From NCBI GenBank assembly GCA_023362775.1, contig JALMGJ010000029.1, positions 1,268,001-1,332,000 of the forward strand: a DNA stretch of 64,000 nt, in the 5' to 3' direction. The notes below the pieces were generated by a model. The model saw only the letters and a program-made list of their open reading frames with translations, ran no database searches and was not told where the DNA came from. Both the position numbers and the translations under genes were made by a program. Shown here piece after piece: positions 37,601 through 51,000 of the stretch (position 1 is the stretch's first letter; the number at the start of each line of letters is the position of its first letter). The DNA is from Charina bottae (Eukaryota; Chordata; Lepidosauria; Squamata; Charinaidae).

Positions 37601-40600
37601 AAGAGATCTTGCAGCTTCTCAGTGGTCCTCAGTGGCTTTAGCTGATTTTCATAGTGGAACTGCCACGACAATTTTCCAGAGATCTTTAAACCATAATTTG
37701 CCAGGGTCGCACTGGATCTCATAGGCGTTTTGCTTCTTTAGGTCATTGCGTTGACTTACAAACATTTTCCCTTTAAATTTCAGCTGCAATTAAGCCATTT
37801 GACCAATCTGCATTTGCATATGTTGAGAAGGATTAAGGGAAGTTTTAAAGAGATGGTTTCTAATTTGCAGCTGGAGGAGGGTGGGAATAATTGTAAGGAA
37901 GTCATTTGTACGCAGATCTCTGAGGTAAGTCTTAAAAACTCCCTGTGAAAAATGTAAAAAGAAAACAAACAAACAAAACTTGTGGGACATTAATGAACCC
38001 CTTTAGAAAAAAAATAGTTATAATATTTTTTGCTTTCTGAGACCCAGACGGATGGCAGCAGATGCAGATCTCGCTTGTGAACAAGCTCACTGCTATCTTA
38101 GCATCAAAGCACAGAACAGATGGGCTGACCTGGCTATGGTAAGACCCACGTAGCTTTGAAACAAATACATGTGTCTAAAAATGCTTTCAGGGCTGCATAC
38201 AATGCTTAGTTTTGATGGCATGTGGGTTTTTTATTGTTTTCAAGAAACAACCCTTTAAGCAAGTATTTAACAAACATAAACAAATAGCTCATTAACAATC
38301 AAAACAAGTAGCAAGCTTTAAAATAATGTATTTCATTGTCTGATTTTAAGCTGCTGAGCTATTCAGATTTTTTAAAGACAGAATGCAACAGAGTATATAT
38401 CCCATTATAGTTATTTATGCAAGTACATTGTTGGTGGTAATGGGACTGAAATGCAAAGGAGTTCCAAACTTGTTAGTTGAAATTAACCTAGCAGGCTTAT
38501 TCCATCAATCTCTCATACCCTAAACCAGAGCTTTCCAAACTTTTCATGTTGGTGACACACTTTTTAGACATACATCATTTCGCGACACACTCTTACAGCA
38601 GGGCACAAGGCAGGCACTAGGACCTGTGTGGAATCACAGCAGGTTTGGAGGCAGCCAGGCACAAGGCAGGCACTAGGACCTGCATGGAATCACAGCAGGT
38701 TTGGAGGCAGCCAGGCACAAGGCAGGCACTAGGACCTGTGTGGAATCACAGCAGGTTTGGAGGCAGCCAGGCACAAGGCAGGCACTAGGACCTGCGTGGA
38801 ATCACAGCAGGTTTGGAGGCAGCCAGGCACAAGGCAGGCACTAGGACCTGCATGGAATCACAGCAGGTTTGGAGGCAGCAAGGCACAAGGCAGGCACTAG
38901 GACCTGCGTGGAATCCTGGCAGGGCAGGTTTGGAGGCAGCAGGGCACAAGGCAGGCACTAGGACCTGCGTGGAATCACAGCAGGTTTGGAGGCAGCCAGG
39001 CACAAGGCAGGCACTAGGACCTGCGTGGAATCACAGCAGGTTTGGAGGCAGCCAGGCACAAGGCAAGCACTAGGACCTGCGTGGAATCACAGCAGGTTTG
39101 GAGGCAGCCAGACACAAGGCAGGCACTAGGACCTGCGTGGAATCACAGCAGGTTTGGAGGCAGCCAGGCACAAGGCAGGCACTAGGACCTGCGTGGAATC
39201 ACAGCAGGTTTGGAGGCAGCAAGGCACAAGGCAGGCACTAGGACCTGCGTGGAATCACAGCAGGTTTGGAGGCAGCAAGGCACAATGCAGGCACTAGGAC
39301 CTGCGTGGAATCCTGGCAGGGCAGGTTTGGAGGCAGCAGGGCACAAGGCAGGCACTAGGACCTGCGTGGAATCACAGCAGGTTTGGAGGCAGCCAGGCAC
39401 AAAGCAGGCACTAGGACCTGCGTGGAATCACAGCAGGTTTGGAGGCAGCCAGGCACAAGGCAGGCACTAGGACCTGCGCGGAATCCTGGCAGGGTAGGTT
39501 TGGAGGCAGCCAGGCACAAGGCAGGCACTAGGACCTGCATGGAATCACAGCAGGTTTGGAGGCAGCCAGGCACAAGGCAGGCACTAGGACCTGTGTGGAA
39601 TCACAGCAGGTTTGGAGGCAGCCAGGCACAAGGCAGGCACTAGGACCTGCGTGGAATCACAGCAGGTTTGGAGGCAGCCAGGCACAAGGCAGGCACTAGG
39701 ACCTGCGTGGAATCACAGCAGGTTTGGAGGCAGCAAGGCACAAGGCAGGCACTAGGACCTGCGTGGAATCCTGGCAGGGCAGGTTTGGAGGCAGCAGGGC
39801 ACAAGGCAGGCACTAGGACCTGCGTGGAATCACAGCAGGTTTGGAGGCAGCCAGGCACAAGGCAGGCACTAGGACCTGCGTGGAATCACAGCAGGTTTGG
39901 AGGCAGCCAGGCACAAGGCAAGCACTAGGACCTGCGTGGAATCACAGCAGGTTTGGAGGCAGCCAGGCACAAGGCAGGCACTAGGACCTGCGTGGAATCA
40001 CAGCAGGTTTGGAGGCAGCCAGGCACAAGGCAGGCACTAGGACCTGCGTGGAATCACAGCAGGTTTGGAGGCAGCAGGGCACAAGGCAGGCACTAGGACC
40101 TGCGTGGAATCCTGGCAGGGCAGGTTTGGAGGCAGCAGGGCACAAGGCAGGCACTAGGACCTGCGTGGAATCACAGCAGGTTTGGAGGCAGCCAAGCACA
40201 AGGCAGGCACTAGGACCTGCGTGGAATCACAGCAGGTTTGGAGGCAGCCAGGCACAAGGCAGGCACTAGGACCTGCGCGGAATCCTGGCAGGGTAGGTTT
40301 GGAGGCAGCAGGGCACAAGGCAGGCACTAGGACCTGCGTTGAATCCTGGCAGGGCAGGTTTGGAGGCAGTAGGGCACAAGGCAGGCACTGGGACCTGCAC
40401 GGAATCCTGGCAGGGCAGGTTTGGAGGCAGCAGGGCACAAGGCAGGCACTAGGACCTGCGTTGAATCCTGGCAGGGCAGGTTTGGAGGCAGCAGGGCACA
40501 AGGCAGGCACTAGGACCTGCGTGGAATCCTGGCAGGGCTCGGAGGCAGCAGCAGCAGCAGCCGCAGCCACGACACACCCAGACATTGCAGCCGACACACT

Positions 40601-43600
40601 AATGTGTCCCGACGCACAGTTTGGAAAGCTCTGCCCTAAACATTTTGTTAAGTTAAGAACTATCCGTATTGGATCCTGCACAGAATTTGTAGACTGTAAG
40701 GTATAGTGTGATACAACCAGGACAAGTTCCCTGCTGGCATCCTTCCCTCTTGCCACTCGGCCACGTCTCCTGTATGAGTTTATCACCTGGTGGGATTGGC
40801 AGGGTCCTTCCTTCCCTCTACCATTTTCACAGCATGTGCGGAGAAGCACAAGCTGAAGCACAAGTCTTCTTGGCCCTTGGCTCAAATGCACTTGGGACCT
40901 AAATCAAAGGGGAGTGCTGCCCTTCGGCCAGGACGTCATGGTTCACTGTTGCCTACACCTGATGTTAGCCCTTCCTGGCAGTCCAGGCCAGAAGCCCAAG
41001 AATGAATGCTCGCTCTCTCTTTATTGTAAGGTTGCATTAGCAGAATCTTGTTAAGTCTGAAAGTATTCCTCCCCTCCTTTCCTTTCACACTCTGGAAAAC
41101 TAGGGAGGGTCCCTTCTGAAATGCTTCTGTGGACTGAGATACCTTTTGCATGGTAGTGTCTAGTCTGTGGCTCTTCCTCCTGTCTCCCAAGGTCATTCTC
41201 ACACACCATTAGTTGGGGAGAGGGCAGAGAGAGAGGGGAAAAAGCCACATAAACATTAGCCCGGTCTTGATAGAATGATCTCACCATATCTCATGGCAGG
41301 GGAATCTACAGAGTGAGTCAAAAAAATCCATTGGTGGCTGTGACTGTGCAGAAGCAGGAGTTTGGTCACATGGTCATGGCTGCCGTCTTGACTTTTTTTG
41401 ACCCTCCCGACACGCTGTCTGATGGAGAGACATGGGGGAGGTCTTGGTCCCCCACAGATGATTATTAAAAGGAGAAAAATGATAGTGGGCAGTGATCTGA
41501 AGGTAGAGCCTTTGAGTTTACAGTTGACTTTTTAAACTCTATTTTATATGGCCTATTGAAATTTCTCATGGGGCACATTCATATAATTCATTGCCAGTTT
41601 CGAAATGATTCAGCCTTAGGTATTAGACTCTGTGCCGTATATAGAACTTGAAATTTTGCAGGTTTATTGCTCAATCTTGAGCTGTCCACTTATTTGCAGG
41701 ACAGACTGCCCACTGTTTAGTTGATTAATTCTTTTATAAATTATTATTCATTGTTATTAATACTTTTTAAAAGATTAAAAAAGAGAAACAAGCAAAGAAG
41801 AAAAAGGAAAAAATAATTGATGCAGAGATATAGTATTAGAAAGTGGACGAAGAGGTTGTAAGGTTAGTGCTCAGTATATCATGGATGGAAAATCAACCAT
41901 AAAAAAGAATACGTTATTTTTTACAATAAGGCAAGGACTGTAGAGATTTTTTTTTTTATCTCTGAGTCTCCACAATTTTGTTATTTAAGAATGCAAAAAA
42001 ACAAGAAAAACAAAGGTAGAAAGAAGAAAAACTACTAAAAACATTATAGGCAAATATTTAGCTTCTAACTTCTCCTTTGTTGTAGATATACAGATATACA
42101 ATTACAGATATACAATTCTCTTCCTCAATTGCCGCATTCTCCATTTATGATTTTGAGCACCTATAATTCCTTGAGATCATAGAGGAAATGTTGGATTTTC
42201 TTTTTTGTGATTGTGAATAGAAGAGGAAATTTGTGTTTTTATGCTTTTAAAAGCTTGCCTCTGTTATTAAAGATATTTCATCTTTTAGCACTTCCACGAA
42301 TATGACGCTGATGGAAATGCCATAGTTATGAAGAAAGATTTGAAGGACGTCCTCTATAGATGTGATATCCCAGTAAACCCCAAAGAATTTGAAAAACTCT
42401 GGACGAGGTAAGGTTGCATTAATAGTATCCTTCCTAGCATTTGTAGACCTTAATATAAGGTAAAGGTAATACATCAGGAAAAAAAGAGGCTCTACTTTTT
42501 TTGTGAATTACTACTCACTGTGATGTCTGTGGGCTTATCTGCACTCGCCTGATTGATCTGTACTTCCATACCAGGCAAGGCCACCATTTTTGGAAGGTAG
42601 AAACAAATGATGTAATCTTCTGTGTTAATCCCCCACTCTCCATCAGTGACCTCAGTCTATGTTTTTCTGCTCTGCTTTTGAAGAACACTTTTCCTTTAGC
42701 ACTCCTGACCATTTCAGTCTGCAGTCTTCAGTTTGTGGCTGGCTAACCCCAGCAGTTCATTGCCTGCATCACACAGCAACAATACCCCTTCAAGGGGTAT
42801 TGAGTCAATATTTACTATAGTCTGTAATACCTTTCATAGCTTCTTTTATCATGAAGGCTGTAATAGTGCAATGGTGGTAATTCTGGCCTTGCATATAGAA
42901 CGTTCTTTTTTTTTTTCATTTTATTTACATTCAACATAAAACAAACACATAACACATAACAATGGTTACATTTATGTATATATATTTACATTTGATTTTA
43001 CATAATCATTTTTATTATATTTAATATAATGTATCCTTCTTCCTTGTTTTTTTGTCTCTAATCTTATCCCTCCTTTATCTTCCATTCTCTTCTAACCTAT
43101 TCTCTATCTTTTCCTTTCCCTTACATTCCATTTTGACTCTTCCCTTAATTCCCTTTCTCTTTCATCCACTCCCTTCTTCCTTTTTTAACCCTCTCTTTCT
43201 CTCTCTAATCTCTTCTCTCACTTGCCTTACTCACTCTTTCTAACCCTCCCATCTCTCTCTATCTTTTCCTTTCCTTTATCTTCCATTTTCATTCTTCCTT
43301 TTATCCCTTCATCCATTCCCTTCTTCCTTTTTTTTAACCCTCTCATTCTCTCTAATCTCTTCTCTCATACTCCCTCTTTCTCTCTCTAACCTCTTCTCTC
43401 CCTTCTCTTCCATTCTATCTTCTCTCCCTATCTTTCTTTCCCTTTTCACCCTTTCTACCCTCTTTTTCTTTCTAACCTATTCCTTCCTTTCTCTTCTTAC
43501 TTTATATATGTTTATCACTCTTGTCTCCCTTTCCTTACATTATATTATTTATTTATTTATATATTTGTATCAAATTCAATCTTAACTTTTAGATCTTTGT

Positions 43601-46600
43601 TTTGTAATACATAATACATACATACACTTCATTAAAATTCTTCCAGTTTTCTTAACAAAAAAATCTTGTAAATACTTGATTTACATTTTTTCTCTTCTTA
43701 TACCTCTTTTTTCCCCCTCGCCCCTCCTTTATTTGTACTTTTTTTATTATTATTATTATTGTTATTATTATTTATTCTCTACTTGATGTTATATTCTTTT
43801 TGAATATACTTTATGAAGGGGTCCCATGTTTCCTTGTACTTCCCCATTTCTTTTCCTTTTATTAAATTTGTTAATTTGTCTGTTTGCATTAAATCCATTA
43901 TTTTTATAATCCATTCTTCTTTTGTTGGAATATTTTCTTGTTCTTGATTCAAAACCCAGCAAAAATTTGATTTTTTTAAAAAATTACTATTGCGCTTTCC
44001 CTGAGCATCCTTCTCTCTCTCTCTCTGTCTCTCTGTCTGTCTCTGTCTCTCTCTTTCTCTCTCTCTCTCTTGTCCAATGATGCACCATTTCACAATGCAG
44101 CACTGGGCTTCTTTTTTAAAAAGCACAAGCAACAGTGGGACACTTAGGGAAAGAACAATATAATTTTTTAAAAAAGGAACATTTCTGCCAGGGTTTGAAC
44201 CAGGAACCTTCTGTTTACAAGGCAAGAGTTATGGCTATTGTGTTATTATGATAGGTGGTACCCAGTGGTAAGAGTAGTTACCACAAGAGTAGTAGTAGTA
44301 GTAGTTTTTTAGTTAAAAGCCTTTAGAAAGAAACAGGGCAGTAACACAGGTTTGTTTTTTAAAGCCGTTTGTTGTGCCTGCATGTATCTACGTTTTTATC
44401 TTTAACTTTTTATATATAAAATTAGCTTTGTGTCTATATAAATATAGATGCACATACTTACACACACACAAACACACACACACACATTTTAGGTAGATAG
44501 ATGATATAGATAGAGGTGTAGGTGTAGATATCCATTGAGACCCATCCATAGGACCTGCCAATCACTTTCCTGGGAGGGGTACGAGAGAAATGGTCCAATG
44601 GGAGGGCAGGGTAGTCTGGACGGAATCCCTACCAAAGTGTCTTGGTCTCGATGGAATTTCCGTGAGCCAGCTCAGAGTCAAGCTGGCATGAGCACAGGAC
44701 TGGAGCAGTTTAACCAGTAAGTGTGGAAATGATGCTGTTTCCAGATAAAAGGGCCTGTTGAAAATAGCCATTTCCACATAATTTGTGGAATTGTCTCTAC
44801 CTATACTACTTCCCAGTATTTCCCATACCGATAATTATCATTTAGCGCTACCGAGGAATTGTTATGGCTGCTCATCCTCCTGCTCAAAAGCATGTTTTAA
44901 GTCACATACTTACCTGGCCTTTCCAGCACAGGCAGCTTATTATGCAAGTATTTGCAGCTCAAGGAAGCCCGGCTAAACCAGAGGCTAATTGGTTCCCTGG
45001 AGGCCCCGGTTCAGGTAGCCTGGTTGCATTCAGCTGAGTGGATATGTAAGGTGTGCAAGAGCAATTCAGCTGATTGAAATGGTCTGTGGCACGAGAAAAG
45101 TGCCCTGCAGGAAAAAGAGCTTTCCCTTATTAAAAAATCTGATTTCCAGCTTTTGTTTCTATGTAAAAAAAAAAAAATCAATCTTCCCAGTCCTTCAAAT
45201 AAAATATCACTCTTTCTATCCCTCTTGTTTATAAGAGAGAATTCGTCTGCTCAGTATTAGTATGTAAAATACCTTGAGATTTTTGACAAGGCAGGCCAAA
45301 ATGTTCTGTAAACAAAAGTTAGAGAAATCTTACTGTCGCCATATGATAGCTCATATACCAGCAGCTATCAAATAATTGGATTTTTCCTATCCAAGAATAT
45401 TGTTTTGCTGCAAACAGCCACTTGCTCAAAATGTGCTCAAAACCCATTAACCACATTCACACATTTGTTGAACAAGCCAGAAACAAAACTGTTTTCTAAA
45501 CTTTTAAAGTTTTTCTTGCTTTGCACCTCTGTAGATTGGTTACTTGGGTGGGATACAAAAATAAAGTATGAATAAGCTAGAAAACCACTAACAAAATGCA
45601 ATTCTGTTCACTAAGGTTAGGTGAAGCTTTAATGTAAAACGACTGCACAAACGTGCAGGGGGAACCTTTACCTTTTTATGAGTCTATTAAGTTGTTCCAT
45701 CATCGTGGAACATTGAGTCACATTACGTGCTTTTGACTTGATGTTGCAATTTGATGGACTTTTTGCACACTTAAGCGCATTGTATTAATTCACTAACATT
45801 TAAATAATTAAATTTAGTTTTGTCGTGACTTTACCCATCTCTGCCCAACTCTTCAGAGGTACAAAGTAAAAATAGCTTTAAAATATTGTACTTTAAAATA
45901 CTTTAAAATAATGAGTGATCCTAGAATCTGTTTTATCAGGGCTTCTATAAAACAAGCACATGGAAAAGTAGGAAGCTCAGGGAAAGAATAAAAACAATAG
46001 TAGTGAAAACGTATTCACAACCATTGGGGGGGAAATTGCCAGGTTTTGAACTAGGAACCTTCTCTTTAAAAGGCAAGAGTTGTGGCTACTGTTTTATTAT
46101 AGCACTCATGGTAAAAAAGGTAAAGGTTCCCCCCGCACATTTCTGCAGTCGTGTCCGACTCTAGGGGACGGTGCTCATCTCCGTTTCTTAGCCGAAGAGC
46201 CAGCGCTGTCTGAAGACGCTTCCGCGGTCATGTGGCCGGCACGACGCGCACGGAACGCTGTTACCTACCCACCATAGTGGTACCTATTTATCTACTTGCA
46301 TTTGTATGCTTTCGAATTGCTAGGTTGGCAAGAGCTGGGGCGAGTGCGGGAGCTCACTCCGTCATGCGGGGCTAGGGATTCGAACCTCTGAACTTGCGAT
46401 CTTCTGATCGACAAGCCTGGCATCTTACCCGCTGAGCCACCATGCCCCAAAACAAAACAAAAACCCCAAAAGGCATTAGAAAAACAATGTACTTTTCTTA
46501 CAGTAAACTGTCCCTTCAAACTTCCAAACTAAATGCAGAATCAAAGAGAGCAAGAAATAGAATGAGTTAAACACAAGGAGGGCCAACGTCTGTGGGAACC

Positions 46601-47959
46601 TCTCCCACATTTTACCATCAAACCATAATTGACAATATCTGCAGGGGCTTCAGAATATTCCAAAAGGCTGATAATAGTCCAAAACTTTAATAAGGAAGGA
46701 TTATAAGGAACTGGAATCCCCTGATATAGGAAGCATGAAACGTAGCCCAAATATCTAAAATAAGTTTAAAATAACATTTTTTATTATTATTTTAGGTTCA
46801 TAGCTGAAAAGTTGTTAGAATGTGCAGAGGTGCCTTCAGGGAGTGTCAAAAAAGTCAAGATGGAATCCTCAGTGACACAATTGAAGCCCTGCCCTCTTTT
46901 AATGTGTGGCACAGTTTTTTGCGCAACACATGTAAGAAGGGGGGAAGACTTTGGATAGTTACGACCAACATCTTTTTACATCCCCTGTGGATGCCCTGAG
47001 AGTAAATTGATAAATTATTTAATATCTGAAAACCCAGAAAAAAGTGGAGCCTTTCTCCATAAAAACTGATCTTATAAAGCAACCTAACATCCTCTAGATA
47101 TGTTTGTGCTCCTAAAATCCCCTTTCTAGCAGAAACCTGTCTTTGAAGTGGAAGTTGAATGGATAGTGCTGTACAGCCCATTCTGTTTTGCATCTTAACA
47201 GATCTATGGTTAATACTCCAATGTACACTTTGAAGTGTTTTGAGAGTGTGGTTTATTTCCTCGCACAGATTCACCATGGAATTATTTTCTACCCAACTGG
47301 CTTTCAGTTTCTCATCTTATTCTTTAAGAAACTCCACAGAAGCATAGCATGTCTTTAGCATTAAACCATCATGCTGTACCTTAGATCAGGGGTCCCCAAC
47401 CTGTGGGCCGCAGCCTGTTAGGAAGTGGGCTGCGGGGCTCCCACCTGCAAACTCCGCCCCCAGCACGCGTGATTGGCTTCCACCTGCAAACCCCACCCCC
47501 GGTGCACGCAATTGGCTCCCGCCTGCAAACCCCGCCCCCCAGTGCACGCAATTGGCTCCTGCCTGCAAACCCTACCCCCCCGGTGCGCGCAATTGGCTCC
47601 TGCCTGCAAACCCCGACCTGCCCCCCCTGGTGCACGCGATTGGCTCCCACCTGCAAACCCCGCACCCCCCGGTCCGTGGAAAAATTGTCTTCCACGACCG
47701 GTCCCTGGTGCCGAAAAGGTTGGGGACCACTGCCTTAGATGACTTAAAAAACAGAACTCAGCTTCCCATGTGATTCAGTAAAGTGATTGAAATCAATATG
47801 GCAATACTGGGAAGTGAAAATAGTGGAAATTAAATACCTTTAGATAACAAGAATATAACATATAATAGAGTAATAGAATATTAAAACATAACATTACCTT
47901 GGTACTTTGGAAAATTAGAATGTAGCTCATAGAAGATTGTTACTGAGGAAGCTATATAT

Positions 47960-48010
<51 letters not shown>

Positions 48011-51000
48011 TCCTAGCATTTTTCCCGCATGTTCAGGGTCTGCTTTTTTTCGGATCAACTGAATGTTGATCCGTTGGTTGTGACAGGAATTGACCGACTG
48101 GCTTGTTGCCTGAGCCTGACATCATGGGCTGCGAGAGAGGGACTGGCCCAAGGTCACCCAGCCGGCTTTCCTGTCTAAGGCAGGACTAGAACTCTCAGTC
48201 TCCTGGTTTGCCATTGGCTCCTTCCTAGGGCTGAGAGGGGGGGACTGGCCCCAGGTCACCCAGCCGGCTTTCATGCCTGAGGCGGACTAGAACTCTCAGT
48301 CTCCTGGTTTGCCATTGGCTCCTTCCTAGGGCTGAGAAACAGGGACTGGCCCAAGGTCACCCAGCCGGCTTTCATTCCTAAGGCGGGGCTAGAACTCACA
48401 GTCTTCTGGTTTGCCATTGGCTCCTTCCTAGGGCTGAGAGACAGGGACTGGCCCAAGGTCACCCAGCCGGCTTTCATGCCTAAGGCGGGACTGGAACTCT
48501 CAGTCTCCTGGTTTGCCATTGGCTCCTTCCTAGGGCTGAGAGACAGGGACTGGCCCAAGGTCACCCAGCCGGCTTTCATGCCTAAGGCGGGACTGGAACT
48601 CTCAGTCTCCTGGTTTGCCATTGGCTCCTTCCTAGGGCTGAGAGACAGGGACTGGCCCAAGGTCACCCAGCCGGCTTTCAGGCCTAAGGCGGGACTAGAA
48701 CTCTTAGTCTCCTGGTTTGCTATTGGCTCCTTCCTAGGGCTGAGAAACGGACTGGCCCAAGGTCACCCAGCCGGCTTTCCTGTCTAAGGCAGGACTAGAA
48801 CTCTCAGTCTCCTGGTTTGCCATTGGCTCCTTCCTAGGGCTGAGAGGGGGGGACTGGCCCAAGGTCACCCAGCTGGCTTTCCTGCCTAAGGCAGGACTAG
48901 AACTCTCAGTCTCCTGGTTTCTAGCATGGAGCCTTAACCACTAGACCAAACTGGCTCTCAAACCAAACTGGCTCTCGTAATATATATATTATGTGTATGT
49001 GTATGTGTGTGTGTGTATAGTGTGTGTGTGTATAGTGTGTATGTATGTGTGTGTGTGTGTGTGTGTATCATAATATATATATTATGGAGTATTAAGGAGT
49101 ATGAGAAGCTGGAGAATTACCAGGGCCTGAAGGAAGAACTAGAGAGGATGTTGGAAGTGAAGGCCAAAGTGGTCCCAGTGGTGGTAGGAGCACTTGGGGC
49201 TGTGACTCCCAAGCTGGGAGAGTGGCTCCAACAGATCCCAGGAACAACATGAGAGCTCTCTGTCCAGAAGAGTGCAATGCTAGGAACAGCTAAGATACTG
49301 CGCAGAACCCTCAATCTCCCAGGCCTCTGGTAGAGGACCCGAGGTTGAGGAAGACACATACCACCCATTGGGGTGAGAAGGGAATTTTTTTTTAATGTAT
49401 ATAGTCTTGGCCAAATGTTTAAACAGTCTCAAGCCTGAATTTAAAATTGATGGAAATCATTTTTCACATATGCAGAGCTTCTTCTTTTTTTAAAAAAACC
49501 CTTCCTTTCTCAGGGAGCTCTTCCTACATTGATTTGTTTGCCAGGTGACCCCTTCCCAGAGGCATTCTAAGGCTATTTATCTAGCTGTTAGTTACATCCC
49601 ACCTTTTCTCCAGGAGCTCAAGACATCTTTTGTAGGAACACTGCCTTCATTTTATTGCTGTCGCAGCTGCCCTATGGAGTGGGTTGGGCCGAGAGACACG
49701 CCTGCTCCAGAGTCCCCCAAGGAGTTTCTATGGCCAAGGCTTCCCCAGTCTTTGTCTGACAGCTTAATGACAATACCATACACACTAGGATATATTTTTG
49801 CTGTCTTGGTTGTATATAAGGGCCGGCACCAAAGACAAAAGTGTTTCTCTGTGCCAGCATTTCTAACCCACAAATTTATATAGAACAGAGCTTTCCAAAC
49901 TGTGTGTCGCGACACAAAAGTGTGTCGCCTGCGGGGCCCAGATGTGTCGCGTCAAAACCCGGAAGCGCTGATGGCGCCCGGGTTTTCCCGCGGCGACACA
50001 CCAACGGCGGCGTGCAAAAACTGAAAGCGGCAGCAGTGCTTCCGGGTTTTTGCGCGCTGCCGCAATGGCAGCACTTCCGGGTTTTCCCGCGGCGACACAC
50101 CAACGGCGGTTGGTGTGTCACCACGGGAAAACTTTGGAAAGCCCTGATATAGAAGAAAACCAAAGCAGATTTCAATATTTTGAAGCTCAACCTACTTGTA
50201 AGGCATTTCAAGGGAAGAAGCTCATTGGCTAGTATTATTCTCATTGGGAATCTGCTGATGAGCTCCAATGATCCCTAGTTTGAAATCAGTTTCCTTAAGT
50301 GATGTTCCATATTGAACAAAGAGAGTATGAAGGGGAATTTGAAATTATAGGATACAATCCAAAAGCCGTTTTACCAGGGAGCGTGTTTCACTGATCTGTG
50401 GGGATGACATCTGAACAAATATGCTTAGGTTCATACTGCAACTATTATTTTTAAATTACATTGTATTTATGGGTTCTGACTGAGTGAATAATCCCTAGCT
50501 GTTGCTAGAACCAATGTTCTGGGGCCCTCAACAGTGGCCCTACTGGAAGACACTAAAATAGGACTCAACATGGTTTGTGATCCTGAGATCTGCCTTGCTG
50601 GTTCTGAATTGGATAGATCCGTGTTTCTAAGAAGTGTGGACTTCAATTCCCATAATTCCCCAGCCAGCATGGTCCACACATCTTAAAGTTGCCAAGGTTG
50701 AGAAACACCGGGATAGATTGTACACCTTTCCCTGCATCAGCTAAGGATAGTGAAAACTCACTCACTGTTGGATAAACATTGTGTAGGTACCTCCCAGTGT
50801 CATGGCTGGGGGAAGAACAGCTACGTCTGTTGACTTGAAAGGGCAGCAAGAAAAGGTCCATGATTGAAACCTAAGGACTGATGTACAGGGTTTGGTTGCT
50901 GGATTCTGCATCAGGCAGATCAACTGCGTACATGTGACTTCCTTCTGGTCTGCAGTAAAGCAACTTGCTGTGTCAAGTCTGTGAAGTTTCTGCTTTTTTA

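Larger units (their letters stand above)
32837..38041. other. Intron 9-10
   Basis: Holds a CR1-like 3' end at 34240-34765, a minus-strand 5S-type SINE at 35490-35700, a poly-C run at 36491-36507 and a SINE/BovB-type tail at 36620-36695. Nothing recognised in 32840-34230, 34780-35480, 35710-36480 and 36700-38030. Confidence 0.5.
38139..42288. other. Intron 10-11
   Basis: Dominated by the 2.1 kb hAT/minisatellite element at 38526-40633. A short TIR-repeat copy lies at 41320-41420. Nothing recognised in 38150-38510, 40645-41310 and 41430-42280 (the last is A-rich). Confidence 0.6.

Noticed and set aside
37784..37924. Possible extra EFCAB6 exon: acceptor-like aaatttcag and donor-like ctgaggtaagt around an open frame
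   Set aside because: Exons 9 and 10 already join in phase and match the human sequence without a gap; no EF-hand or other match is seen. Treated as a pseudo-exon.
38595..40540. CRISPR-like direct repeat array
   Set aside because: The units are head-to-tail with no unique spacers, in a vertebrate intron; it is a minisatellite inside a transposon.
40154..40891. A 245-codon minus-strand open frame, and similar frames in the minisatellites
   Set aside because: The frames are products of the repeat unit (same peptide pieces in every array, both strands open). They are not a gene.
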